The translations under genes were made by a program, and so were the position numbers. The notes under the pieces are model-generated. The model saw nothing but the letters and a program-made list of their open reading frames with translations. It did not search any database and was not told the DNA's origin. Positions 52,468 through 61,470 of a stretch of DNA of 64,000 bases are shown piece after piece. The stretch is taken from NCBI GenBank assembly GCA_045638685.1, contig JAZUBT010000037.1, positions 46,095-110,094 of the forward strand, in the 5' to 3' direction. Source of the stretch: SIG673 sp045638685. Its GTDB lineage: Bacteria > Bacillota > Clostridia > Oscillospirales > CAG-272. Position 1 is the stretch's first letter, and each line of letters opens with the position of its first letter.

Positions 52468-54654
52468 ATGGCAGAAAAACATAAAACGGATGCTAAAAAC
52501 AAGGTAACCGGAAAAGCCGCCGTCAACGTAAAATATGTTTTTTCCGTTGGGCTTTCCGTGTTTTTCCTGATTTTGCTGTCCCTTCTGTCCTACTTAAGCG
52601 GACTCGATCCGATTAGGTCGCTCCTGCTCGGCATACTCTCACTTATCGGGTACGCCTGTGTTATAGCACTGTTTAATCTTTTCCTCGTTTATACGAAAAA
52701 GAAAAAAGAGGATAAGGACAGCGCAGAAAAGCTGCGCCTGCGTTTTTCGGAGGACCTCCCTCTCGGAGCCTTTGCAAGACTTAATCAGCCCTGCGCTATA
52801 TGCAACGAGGACGCAAGGATAGTCTGGATGAACAAAGCCTTTGCAAACAGAACTCCGAGACAGATGCTCATAAAGGGCGACATTGAATTTAATACCCTTT
52901 TCGACTATTCTAAAGGAAAATACGTCGGAAAGAAGGAGATCTCAATTCCACCCTCCGAGCTTGCCGAAACAGGACTTTTCGCAAAGCTTGCCGACACCGA
53001 AAACGGAGTTACTCTCGTAGGAACTCACGGCTTTGGCGGTGAGTGGACTATGCACTCCTACACTTACGTTTCAAACGAAAACGATTTTTATATTCTCGTT
53101 TTCACAGAGGATACCGAGAGAAACAGCTGGATAAAAAATTATCACGACAACCTTACTCACATAGCGTATATCGTTATAGACAACCTTGAGGAGCTTGCGC
53201 AGTCGGAGCAGGAAAGCTACCGTCAGGCATCAACTCAGGTTGACGCAATAATAAAGGCGTGGGCGGCGGAAAACGACGCGTTTATCAAAGAGTATGAGCG
53301 TGAAAAATACGTTATGGCATTCCACCACGATAAGCTCTCTACCCTTGACAAAAAGAGGTTTGACATACTTGAAAAGGTAAGTAAAGTACGGATAGGCTCC
53401 GAAAACCTTTCCGTTACCGTTTCTCTCGGAGTTTCCTCCGAGACAGGTCCTCTTGATGAAAAGGACAGGGTGGCTCAGTCCGCGCTTGAAATGGCTCTTC
53501 AGCGAGGCGGAAACCAAGCGGTTGTAATGATGGGCAACTCCCCGAAATTCTACGGAGCAAAGTCCCTTACCTCGCTTAAACGCTCGGGAGTAAGACACAG
53601 AGTATTTGCGGATAAGCTGATTTACAGAATGAACAAATGCTCAAACGTTATAATAATGGGACACAGAAATCCCGACTTTGACGCTCTCGGCTCCTCCGTA
53701 GGACTCGCGCGCCTTGCAATGTCGCTCGGAAAGCCGACCAATATTATAGCCAATACAGAGGATCCAAATCTTCGCGACTGCTTTGTAAAGCTATTCTCTA
53801 TGCCGGAATACGCAGGTATGTTTATCGACGCAACAGAGGCACAGGAAAAGCTTACAGCCGACACCCTCGTTATCTGCTCCGACGTCAATAACCCCGATAA
53901 CTTCGAATCGGTAAACGTCGCTAACAACGCGGACTACCTCTTTATAATCGACCACCACAGACAGAGTGAAAAAACTCCCGAGACAGTTCCTGAACGCAGA
54001 GAAATCCTGATAGTTCCCTCAGCTTCGTCAGCCGCGGAGCTTGTATCGGAAATTCTGGAGCTTGGACTCCCCGGAAACGCAAAGCTTAACCACGAGGAAG
54101 CAGACATAATGTTCGCGGGAATACTTCTCGACACCAAGAACTTTACGAGAAACGCACAGGTCCCCACGTTCGGCGCTGCAATTTATCTGCGTGATAACGG
54201 AGCCGATCCGATTAAGGCGCAGGCTCTGTTTAAAACCGAGCTTGACGAGTTCCGTCAGGAAAGCGCGTTTTCAACCGACCTTGAAATATACAAGGACTAC
54301 GTTGTAATTGCGAAGGAAACCGGCGAAGAAGCTTCTCCCATGAAGCGAATAACCGCTGCCAAAACCGCCGACAGACTGCTTAACATTAAAAAAATCAGAG
54401 CGTCCTTCGTTGTTGCGAAAATGCAGAGCGACGTCTTTATTTCCGCCCGTTCCGACGGTTCGGTCAACGTTCAGCTTATCATGGAAACCCTCAGAGGAGG
54501 CGGCCATTACAACGCCGCGGCAACCATGCTCAAGGAAACCACGGTTGATGAGGCTGTGGAAAAGCTTAAGCAAAGCATCTCGGCTTATTTCGGCATAGAG
54601 GAAGTAGAAGCGCCCGTTAAAAAAAGGCGCAGAAGAAAAGCCGGCAAAAAATAA
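52468..54654 (+). CDS. gdpP: Cyclic-di-AMP phosphodiesterase GdpP
   Basis: The start at 52468 follows CGAAAGGAAAATCA; an open extension to 52264 lies partly before the promoter and is rejected. The 728-residue protein has two membrane segments (about 20-70), a degenerate PAS-like domain (about 95-190), a degenerate GGDEF domain (about 200-340, with FYILVFTEDTER and SLGVSS), and DHH/DHHA1 phosphoesterase domains (about 385-700). Catalytic motifs are MGHRNPDFDALGSS, VICSDVN and IIDHHRQ (near 494). The tail is basic (KKRRRRKAGKK). It hydrolyses c-di-AMP and so affects osmotic and wall homeostasis. Normal order gdpP-rplI-dnaB. Confidence 0.95.
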   Translation: MAEKHKTDAKNKVTGKAAVNVKYVFSVGLSVFFLILLSLLSYLSGLDPIRSLLLGILSLIGYACVIALFNLFLVYTKKKKEDKDSAEKLRLRFSEDLPLGAFARLNQPCAICNEDARIVWMNKAFANRTPRQMLIKGDIEFNTLFDYSKGKYVGKKEISIPPSELAETGLFAKLADTENGVTLVGTHGFGGEWTMHSYTYVSNENDFYILVFTEDTERNSWIKNYHDNLTHIAYIVIDNLEELAQSEQESYRQASTQVDAIIKAWAAENDAFIKEYEREKYVMAFHHDKLSTLDKKRFDILEKVSKVRIGSENLSVTVSLGVSSETGPLDEKDRVAQSALEMALQRGGNQAVVMMGNSPKFYGAKSLTSLKRSGVRHRVFADKLIYRMNKCSNVIIMGHRNPDFDALGSSVGLARLAMSLGKPTNIIANTEDPNLRDCFVKLFSMPEYAGMFIDATEAQEKLTADTLVICSDVNNPDNFESVNVANNADYLFIIDHHRQSEKTPETVPERREILIVPSASSAAELVSEILELGLPGNAKLNHEEADIMFAGILLDTKNFTRNAQVPTFGAAIYLRDNGADPIKAQALFKTELDEFRQESAFSTDLEIYKDYVVIAKETGEEASPMKRITAAKTADRLLNIKKIRASFVVAKMQSDVFISARSDGSVNVQLIMETLRGGGHYNAAATMLKETTVDEAVEKLKQSISAYFGIEEVEAPVKKRRRRKAGKK

Positions 54655-54667
54655 TGCCGAGCACTCG

Positions 54668-54800
54668 CGTGGAATTCTATATTTAAAACTCATGGCACTC
54701 AATATTCAGATGCGCGGTGTTCAATATTTAAGACGCATGGCGTTCAATATTTGGGACGCAGGCGTTATATATTGAAAAACGCGTGGTATTCTAAGCTCCG
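54668..54800. repeat. 22-23-bp tandem repeat, about six units, between gdpP and rplI
   Basis: Units begin at 54668, 54691, 54713, 54736, 54759 and 54782, all variants of C(A/G)TGGC(A/G)TTCAATATTT. The copies are diverged, with the best pair at 54713 and 54736. The array starts 14 bp after the gdpP stop. Confidence 0.85.
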
Positions 54801-54876
54801 AAAAGCTCGGAACTCATTGTTTTAACTGTAAAACAACATTCTTTCACTTTGAATTTAGAAAGGAAGGTTTACCAAA

Positions 54877-55320
54877 ATGAAGGTAATACTTACACAGGAC
54901 GTAAAGGCCCAGGGAAAAAAGGGCGAGCTTATAGACGTATCGGAAGGATACGCAAGAAACTTTCTTATTCCGAAAAAGCTTGCTGTTGAAGCAAACGCAA
55001 AAAATATGACGGAATACAAAAACGCTGAAAAGTCAAGACAGATTCAGGAAGAAAAGGAGCTTGCTCTGGCTAAGGAAACAGCGGAAAAGCTTGTTGGCTG
55101 CGTTGTAAAAATCCAACGTTCCTCCGGCGCCGACGAAAAGCTTTACGGCTCTGTCGGAAGCAAGGATGTGGCTGACGCTCTCCTTCAGCAGTTCAAAATC
55201 GAGATAGATAAGAGAAAAATTCAACTGAGCGATCCGATAAAGAACTACGGAACCTACGAAGCGGCTGTAAAGCTCCACGCCAAGGTTACGGGAAAAATTA
55301 ATTTTGTGGTTGTAAAATAA
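54877..55320 (+). CDS. rplI: 50S ribosomal protein bL9
   Basis: A 147-residue protein with the N-terminal domain MKVILTQDVKAQGKKGELID, the conserved VSEGYARNFLIPKKLA (23-38), a connecting helix at about 41-75 and the C-terminal domain ending in KLHAKVTGKINFVVVK. It binds 23S rRNA. GAAAGGAAGG lies upstream, and dnaB starts one base after the stop. Confidence 0.97.
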   Translation: MKVILTQDVKAQGKKGELIDVSEGYARNFLIPKKLAVEANAKNMTEYKNAEKSRQIQEEKELALAKETAEKLVGCVVKIQRSSGADEKLYGSVGSKDVADALLQQFKIEIDKRKIQLSDPIKNYGTYEAAVKLHAKVTGKINFVVVK

Positions 55321-55321
55321 T

Positions 55322-56632
55322 ATGGAAATTCAAAACACTAACGTACCCGTTTCTTACGAAGCGGAGCAGAGCGTCATCGGCGCAATTCTTATTAAATCCG
55401 ACTACTTCGGAGACCTTATAAACTACGTATCGGGAAACGATTTTTACGTTGACGAGCACAGAGAAATATTTTTCGCCATGCACGACCTCTTTTTATCCAG
55501 CAGAAACATTGACCATATAACGGTTATAGACACGCTGGTTACAAAGGGTGTAATGGACGCCGAGCGCGCAAAGGCGGCTATAATGAAGATAGTGGCGGCG
55601 GTTCCGTCTGCGGCAAACGCCGTTGACTACGCAAAGATAGTAAGAGACCGTTCCGTTCGCCGTCAGCTTATAGAGATTTGTCGCGAGATAGAGGAAAGCG
55701 CGGCATCGGAAACCGATTCCGCAGAGCACATTTTAGAGCTTGCCGAAAAGAAGGTTTACTCCATCTCCGATAAAAACGTCAGAGGAAATTTCAGACATAT
55801 AAAAGAGATTATAGGCGCAAACTACCGCCATCTCCAGCAGCTTTCGCAAAATCCCGAGGAAACCTCGGGTATTCCGACCGGATTTTCCTCGATAGACAAC
55901 CTTCTTATAGGAATGGGCGCGGGAGACATGGTTCTTGTCGGAGCGCGTCCCGGTGTGGGAAAAACCTCATTTACAATGAACATAGCTACCAAGGCCTCAA
56001 AGGTTATCGGCAAAACCGTATGTGTTTTCTCGCTGGAAATGTCAGCGGAGCAGCTTGTTATGCGTATGATTTCAAGCGAAGCGAGAGTCAACAACACCGT
56101 TTTCCGTTCCGGTAAGCTTCAACCTGATGACTGGCAGCAGGTAGCTTACGCGGTAAACTCGCTTTCGGAGTGTGACGTGCTTATAGACGACACCCCCGGT
56201 ATGTCTGTAACCATGATGAAGAGTAGGCTGCGCAGAGTAAAAAATCTCGGACTTGTCGTAATTGACTATCTCCAGCTTATGCAAGAGGAGACGAGAACCG
56301 ACAACCGCGCTCAGGCAGTAGGCGAAATTTCCAGAGGAATAAAGCTTATGGCAAAGGAGTTCGGCGTGCCCGTTCTGACCTGCGCTCAGCTTAACCGAGC
56401 GGTTGAGTCAAGAAAAGAGGGCGTGCCTCAGCTTTCCGACCTTCGTGATTCCGGTTCAATCGAGCAGGACGCTGACAGCGTAATGTTCCTTCACAAAAAC
56501 GAAAACGAGCCTCAGAAGGTTCAGGTTATTGTAGCTAAAAACAGACACGGAGCCACTGGTACGGCAGAGCTTGGCTGGACGCCTGAATTTACCAGCTTCT
56601 ACACGCTTGAACACAACTTAACGGAGCAGTAA
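55322..56632 (+). CDS. dnaB: Replicative DNA helicase DnaB
   Basis: A 436-residue hexameric 5'-3' helicase. The N-terminal domain begins PVSYEAEQSVIGAIL (9-23). The RecA-like C-terminal domain shows Walker A GARPGVGKTSF (about 206-216), Walker B LGLVVIDYLQLM, the LSDLRDSGSIEQDAD motif and arginine finger KNRHGATGTAEL. No intein is visible. The gene ends in codons that are repeated downstream (see 56617-56790). It follows rplI directly. Confidence 0.97.
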   Translation: MEIQNTNVPVSYEAEQSVIGAILIKSDYFGDLINYVSGNDFYVDEHREIFFAMHDLFLSSRNIDHITVIDTLVTKGVMDAERAKAAIMKIVAAVPSAANAVDYAKIVRDRSVRRQLIEICREIEESAASETDSAEHILELAEKKVYSISDKNVRGNFRHIKEIIGANYRHLQQLSQNPEETSGIPTGFSSIDNLLIGMGAGDMVLVGARPGVGKTSFTMNIATKASKVIGKTVCVFSLEMSAEQLVMRMISSEARVNNTVFRSGKLQPDDWQQVAYAVNSLSECDVLIDDTPGMSVTMMKSRLRRVKNLGLVVIDYLQLMQEETRTDNRAQAVGEISRGIKLMAKEFGVPVLTCAQLNRAVESRKEGVPQLSDLRDSGSIEQDADSVMFLHKNENEPQKVQVIVAKNRHGATGTAELGWTPEFTSFYTLEHNLTEQ

Positions 56633-56790
56633 TCTTATTATCCTCCGAAGGTATGAAAACCACCTAACGGGGAGTAGTTTTAATATCTTCTAAAGGTGTA
56701 AAACCACTTAACGGAGAGTAATTTTAATATTTTCTAAAGGAGTAAAACACCGCTTAACGGAGTGTAGTTTTAATATTTTTCAGACGTAAA
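56617..56790. repeat. About 45-bp tandem repeat starting in the dnaB 3' end, four units
   Basis: The word CTTAACGG(A/G)G occurs at 56617, 56663 (as CCTAACGG), 56707 and 56753, giving periods of 46, 44 and 46 bp. Units also share AG-TTTTAATAT-TTCTAAAGG-GTAAAAC. The first unit contains the last codons and stop of dnaB. Confidence 0.9.
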
Positions 56791-56841
56791 ATTATCTCTT
56801 TCATAAAGCAAAACGCGTACAGAAAACAAGTACTAAGCAAA

Positions 56842-58263
56842 ATGAGTAATGATTTAAAACGAAAAAACTTAAGCGTTATCGAAAAGGTTTACGAAACGGT
56901 AACGCAGAACGGTCTTATAAATAGCGGAGAAAAAATCCTTATCGCGCTTTCGGGCGGGGCGGATTCCGTCGCGCTGATTTCCATTCTTAAAGCGCTTTCA
57001 AAAAGGCTTAACATAGAGCTTTTTGCCGCGCATCTGAATCACGGTATAAGAGGCGCTGAGGCTGACAGAGACGAGCGCTTCTGCATAGAGCTATGCGGAA
57101 AAATGGGGCTGCCTATCGAAGCACGACGCGTTTTTGTTCCCGCCGAAGCAAAAAAGACGGGAGAGGGCCTTGAGGAATGCGCCAGAAGGCTTCGTTACGC
57201 ATTTCTTAACGAGTGCGCTGAAAAGCACGGCTGCCAAAAAATCGCCACGGCGCATCACGCCGACGACAATATTGAAACGGTACTCCTGCATCTGATAAGG
57301 GGCTCGGGGCTTAACGGACTTATCGGTATTTCCGCAAAACGAGAAAATATTATAAGACCGCTTCTCTCACTAAGAAAAAAAGAGCTTCTTCTCTATCTTG
57401 AAAACGAAAAGCTCGAATATGTTTTCGACAGCACAAACGACGATACAAAAATGACTCGTAACAAGATAAGACACGAGCTGCTGGGCGCGGTTTACGAGAT
57501 AAACCCGAGGGCTGACGCGGCTTTTTCGAATATGAGCAGTCTCGTCGATGAGGATAACAGATATCTCGTCTCCCTTGCCGAGGCAGTGGATAAAAGGGCA
57601 ACGCTTCACGAGCTATCAACGCTTCCTTTCCCGATTTTATCTAGATTTTTACAGCTCAGATATGCGGAATACGTAAGCTCCGCTTCCGTTCCCAAGGAAA
57701 GACCTCCTCAGCTTTCCTACGTCCATCTTAACCCATTAGTGGAGTTTATTAAGACAGGAAAAGGAAATGCGGATTTCTCGCTTCCGGGAAAAATCACGGC
57801 GCACGTCAGTGCTCGCGGTGTAGAGCTTGGAGACGCCGACAAAGACTTATCGGAGTACTATGAAATCCCTTTAAAATGGGGCGAAAATAATATTTCACAG
57901 TGCGGCTACAAAATCTTAATAACAAATGATAAAAATGTCGCAGATGAGTGGCAAAACATTTACAAATTATCTATACCGGCGTCGGTAAATTTTGGTACAA
58001 TACCTAATAAAGAAAACACGGGGCTTTTCGTAAGAGCCAAAAGAACGGGCGACAAGTACGTTTACGGTGGACACACACGAAACGTAAGACGTAGGCTTAT
58101 CGATTTAAAAATCCCCGCCTACGAAAGAAGCCGTATTCCCTGCATATATGACAAGGACGGAATAATCCTTGTTCCGTACCTCAGGGTTGCCGACAGGGTG
58201 CGCCCCGAAAAGGGAAAAGAACAGATTTATATAATTTGCGCGGACACGGAAAAAACAGAATAA
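56842..58263 (+). CDS. tilS: tRNA(Ile)-lysidine synthetase TilS
   Basis: A 473-residue enzyme attaching lysine to C34 of tRNA-Ile(CAU). The PP-loop is ALSGGADSVAL (about 34-44), followed by AAHLNHGIRG and a conserved CARRLRYAFL region. The C-terminal TilS domain includes RTGDKYVYGG and RRRLIDLKIPAYERSRIPCI. Length is normal for long TilS forms. The ribosome-binding site is weak. hpt follows after 30 nt and ftsH later: the standard tilS-hpt-ftsH order. Confidence 0.95.
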   Translation: MSNDLKRKNLSVIEKVYETVTQNGLINSGEKILIALSGGADSVALISILKALSKRLNIELFAAHLNHGIRGAEADRDERFCIELCGKMGLPIEARRVFVPAEAKKTGEGLEECARRLRYAFLNECAEKHGCQKIATAHHADDNIETVLLHLIRGSGLNGLIGISAKRENIIRPLLSLRKKELLLYLENEKLEYVFDSTNDDTKMTRNKIRHELLGAVYEINPRADAAFSNMSSLVDEDNRYLVSLAEAVDKRATLHELSTLPFPILSRFLQLRYAEYVSSASVPKERPPQLSYVHLNPLVEFIKTGKGNADFSLPGKITAHVSARGVELGDADKDLSEYYEIPLKWGENNISQCGYKILITNDKNVADEWQNIYKLSIPASVNFGTIPNKENTGLFVRAKRTGDKYVYGGHTRNVRRRLIDLKIPAYERSRIPCIYDKDGIILVPYLRVADRVRPEKGKEQIYIICADTEKTE

Positions 58264-58293
58264 AATTTATTTAAAATAAATTAGGAGGACGTT

Positions 58294-58842
58294 ATGATAG
58301 ATTGGACAGAAGACGTTGAAAGCGTACTCGTTAGCGAAAGCGAGATTAAGGAGATAGTAGAAAGCCTTGCAAAACAGATAGAAAACGACTACAAGGACGA
58401 GGAAAAAATCGTGCTCGTCGGAGTTTTAAAGGGGTCTGCGGTCTTTATGACCGACCTTATGAGAGCGATACATATTCCCACCGAAATAGATTTTATGAGA
58501 GTTTCCTCTTACGGAGACAGCTCCGTTTCCTCGGGTAACGTAAACATAATTTTAGATATTAACCGCCCAAAGCTTTCTAACGAAAACATAATTATAGTCG
58601 AGGATATAGTTGACAGCGGAAGAACTCTTAAATATCTTGTTTCCTACCTTAAAAACAAGGGTGCAAAGAGCGTTAAAACGGTAACGCTTCTTGACAAGCC
58701 GAGCCGCAGAGAGGTTGACTTTAACCCCGAATACGTCGGAAAGCAAATCGAGAACAAGTTTGTTATAGGCTACGGACTTGACTACTCGGAAAGGTACAGA
58801 ACGCTTCCTTACGTTGGAGTAATTAAACCGGAAAAAATATAA
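58294..58842 (+). CDS. hpt: Hypoxanthine phosphoribosyltransferase
   Basis: A 182-residue purine salvage enzyme converting hypoxanthine and guanine to IMP and GMP with PRPP. The PRPP loop is IIIVEDIVDSGRTLKYL (about 98-114); FMRVSSYG and VGYGLDYSERYR-like IGYGLDYSERYR are conserved family blocks. TTAGGAGGACG lies directly upstream of the ATG, one of the strongest ribosome-binding sites in the window. Confidence 0.97.
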   Translation: MIDWTEDVESVLVSESEIKEIVESLAKQIENDYKDEEKIVLVGVLKGSAVFMTDLMRAIHIPTEIDFMRVSSYGDSSVSSGNVNIILDINRPKLSNENIIIVEDIVDSGRTLKYLVSYLKNKGAKSVKTVTLLDKPSRREVDFNPEYVGKQIENKFVIGYGLDYSERYRTLPYVGVIKPEKI

Positions 58843-58874
58843 ATATTTAAAAAAGTAAATACAAATGCAAATAT

Positions 58875-58903
58875 TTGACATAATAATTAAAGATAGATAA
58901 TAG
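58875..58903 (+). promoter_or_regulatory. Possible promoter of ftsH
   Basis: TTGACA (58875-58880), then a -10-like GATAAT/TAATAG region at 58896-58903 with a 15-17-bp spacer; about 50 bp before ftsH. Confidence 0.45.
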
Positions 58904-58950
58904 ATTGCATTGGAATATACAGTAAAGCAAACTCATTTCGGAGATTTAAA

Positions 58951-60993
58951 ATGAACAGAAAAAACAACAAACGCATTATTTTTTACGTTATTTTTGCCTT
59001 GTTTTTACTTGCGGTAGCCGCAAGCGCCCTGGCACCGCTCCGCGCGCAGAGATACAACTACGAGGAACTGTGCAAGGATATATCGGCAGGCAACATAATC
59101 GAGGCAACGGTAACCGAAGGCGGTAAAATAACGGTTAAAACAGCTCAAGGGGTAACGAAAACCTTTAAATTTACCAATATGAGCTATCAGGACTTCTACG
59201 ATCATTACCGTGATAAGATACAGGAGCAGATTGACGCAGGGACGCTTAAATATAACTTAGAGCAGCCCTCAGGCACAGCGGCGTGGGTTTCTTATATCCC
59301 CTATATACTGCTTATCGGTATGCTTATCCTTACGATAGTCGTTTTCGTAAAGATGTCGGGCGGCAGAGGCGGTGCCTTAAATAACTTCGGCAAAGCAAGA
59401 ACAAAGCTCGGAACGGACGAAAAGAAAAAGGTTCTCTTCCGCGACGTCGCAGGCGCAGACGAGGAAAAGGAAGAGCTTAAGGAAATAGTTGACTTTTTAA
59501 AGGATCCCGGAAAATACACCCGTCTCGGCGCAAAAATTCCTCACGGCGTTCTTCTCGTCGGTCCTCCCGGAACGGGTAAAACCCTTCTCGCAAAGGCTGT
59601 CGCCGGCGAGGCAGGAGTTCCCTTCTTCTCTATCTCCGGCTCCGATTTCGTTGAAATGTACGTCGGTGTCGGCGCTTCAAGAGTACGCGACCTTTTTGAA
59701 AACGCTAAAAAATATCCCGCTTCAATAGTATTTATAGACGAAATAGACGCCGTCGGACGCCACAGAGGCGCAGGTCTTGGCGGTGGACACGACGAAAGAG
59801 AGCAGACGTTAAACCAGCTGCTCGTTGAAATGGACGGATTCGGCTCGGGTAGTGCCGTAATAGTTATGGCGGCAACCAACCGCCCCGACATTCTTGACCC
59901 CGCGCTCCTAAGACCGGGACGCTTTGACCGTCAGATAACAGTCGGATACCCCGACATAAAGGGTAGGCTTGATATACTCAAAATTCACGCGCAGGGTAAA
60001 CCCTTTGAGGACGAGGTTTCGCTTGAAAAGGTAGCGAAAACCACCGTTGGCTTTACCGGCGCAGACCTTGCAAACCTTCTTAACGAGGCGGCGCTCCTTG
60101 CCGCAAGACGCGGAAAGCATCTTATAGGCGAGCAGGAGCTTGAGGACGCTTCCATTAAGGTTATAGTAGGTACCGAAAAGCGCTCCAGAGTGGTTAAGGA
60201 AAAGGAAAAGAAGCTTACCGCATACCACGAGGCAGGACACGCAATTCTCACTAAGCTCCTTCAGCCCGACAATCAGGTTCACCAGATTTCGGTTATACCC
60301 ACGGGTGGCGCGGGCGGTTATACGATACACAGACCTAACGAGGATCGCTCCTACGGTTCAAGAAACGAGATGAAGAGTGAAATAGTCGTTCTTCTCGGTG
60401 GACGTATGGCAGAAAAGCTCGTGCTTGGAGATATTTCCACAGGGGCGTCAAATGACATTCAGAGAGCCACGTCTATCGCTCGCAGCATGGTTACACGTTA
60501 CGGCATGAGCGAGCGCCTTGGGCCGCTTGTTTACGGCTCTGAGCACAATTCCGACGAGGTGTTCCTCGGACGTGATTTCAATTCTCAAAAGAATTATTCC
60601 GAAACTACCGCTTCCATTATAGACGAGGAGATAAAGCTTATCGTCTGCGAGGCTTACGAGACAGCCGAAAGACTGCTCACGGAAAATATGGCAAAGCTCC
60701 ACTTTATCGCTTCCTTCCTCTTTAAAAACGAGATTATGGATGAATATCAGTTTGAGGCTGTTATGAACGGCGAGGCCGATACCGTAGAGGCGCTTGAAGC
60801 TCTTTCCGAGGAAAGAAAGCGCCGCAGCAAAGAGGAAAACGATCAGAAGGCAAAGCGCGATGCCGAGGAAAGAGAAAGAATGCTTGAAGCGGAAAGAAGA
60901 AGAATAAATGAGCTTCACGGCATTATAACCCCTCCGTTTAAGTCTCCTTACGATAACGGGGGCGACGGCTCGGACGAAAACGGTAAGCAGTAA
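58951..60993 (+). CDS. ftsH: ATP-dependent zinc metalloprotease FtsH
   Basis: A 680-residue membrane AAA+ protease. Two membrane segments lie at about 8-30 and 112-131 around a short external domain. Walker A is GPPGTGKTLLAKA (about 204-216), Walker B IVFIDEIDAVG, pore motif FVEMYVGVGA and second region of homology ATNRPDILDPALLRPGRFDR. The zinc site is HEAGH (426-430), with a further Asp/Glu ligand downstream. A charged, coiled-coil tail ends at 680. It degrades unassembled membrane proteins and regulators. Last gene of the tilS-hpt-ftsH group, closed by the terminator at 61071-61117. Confidence 0.97.
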   Translation: MNRKNNKRIIFYVIFALFLLAVAASALAPLRAQRYNYEELCKDISAGNIIEATVTEGGKITVKTAQGVTKTFKFTNMSYQDFYDHYRDKIQEQIDAGTLKYNLEQPSGTAAWVSYIPYILLIGMLILTIVVFVKMSGGRGGALNNFGKARTKLGTDEKKKVLFRDVAGADEEKEELKEIVDFLKDPGKYTRLGAKIPHGVLLVGPPGTGKTLLAKAVAGEAGVPFFSISGSDFVEMYVGVGASRVRDLFENAKKYPASIVFIDEIDAVGRHRGAGLGGGHDEREQTLNQLLVEMDGFGSGSAVIVMAATNRPDILDPALLRPGRFDRQITVGYPDIKGRLDILKIHAQGKPFEDEVSLEKVAKTTVGFTGADLANLLNEAALLAARRGKHLIGEQELEDASIKVIVGTEKRSRVVKEKEKKLTAYHEAGHAILTKLLQPDNQVHQISVIPTGGAGGYTIHRPNEDRSYGSRNEMKSEIVVLLGGRMAEKLVLGDISTGASNDIQRATSIARSMVTRYGMSERLGPLVYGSEHNSDEVFLGRDFNSQKNYSETTASIIDEEIKLIVCEAYETAERLLTENMAKLHFIASFLFKNEIMDEYQFEAVMNGEADTVEALEALSEERKRRSKEENDQKAKRDAEERERMLEAERRRINELHGIITPPFKSPYDNGGDGSDENGKQ

Positions 60994-61069
60994 TCGGTCG
61001 CCGTACTCTCTAAAAGTAACCTAAGCAATCTCTTAAACTAACCTTAAGCAATCTCTTAAAGTAAATACT
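60985..61069. repeat. 23-bp tandem repeat starting at the ftsH 3' end
   Basis: AAGCAATCTCTTAAA occurs at 61023 and 61046. A related first copy begins at 60985 in the last codons of ftsH (AAGCAGTAA), with about 15 extra bases inside it before CTCTAAAAGTAACC. Confidence 0.65.
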
Positions 61070-61070
61070 A

Positions 61071-61117
61071 AAAAACACGCTATGCTTTGCGTTTACAAGG
61101 CTTTAGCGTGTTTTTAT
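61071..61117 (+). terminator. Terminator of ftsH
   Basis: AAAAACACGCTA and TAGCGTGTTTTT form a perfect 12-bp stem around a 21-nt loop, followed by T-rich sequence. Confidence 0.88.
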
Positions 61118-61217
61118 TTTGCGTAAAAGCGATGCCGTGCTTATACTACTAATATACACCTATTTCGAGCAAAAACCACGCCCCGCGGTTTAAAAAGCAC
61201 CTTTGGGTGTTTTTAAA

Positions 61218-61359
61218 AACCCGACCGTAGTGTTTGGTCGGGTTAGCGGATAGCAAAGGCTCCAAAAATCCACCTTTACGAAAAAACAAACGTTACGTTT
61301 TTCAAAATTCGCTACGACGAAATTTTGAAAAAAGGTTGCCGTAGTTTTTGGCAACCTTA
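61218..61359. other. Two hairpins with the same loop and different stems
   Basis: Hairpin 1 (61218-61244): AACCCGACC, loop GTAGTGTTT, GGTCGGGTT. Hairpin 2 (61333-61359): AAGGTTGCC, loop GTAGTTTTT, GGCAACCTT. Both have 9-bp perfect stems and 9-nt loops alike at eight of nine positions, although the stem sequences differ. A third, smaller GCACC/GGTGT hairpin lies at about 61195. I find no convincing gene here. Confidence 0.75.
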
Positions 61360-61470
61360 GTACGCACAAGGCAGGAAATTTACACCCACGCTCTTTTTTC
61401 TTTTGGTCCTTTTCTTTTTTCTTCGGAGAAACAAGAAAAGACACAAAAAATAAATATTTTAAAATAAAAA

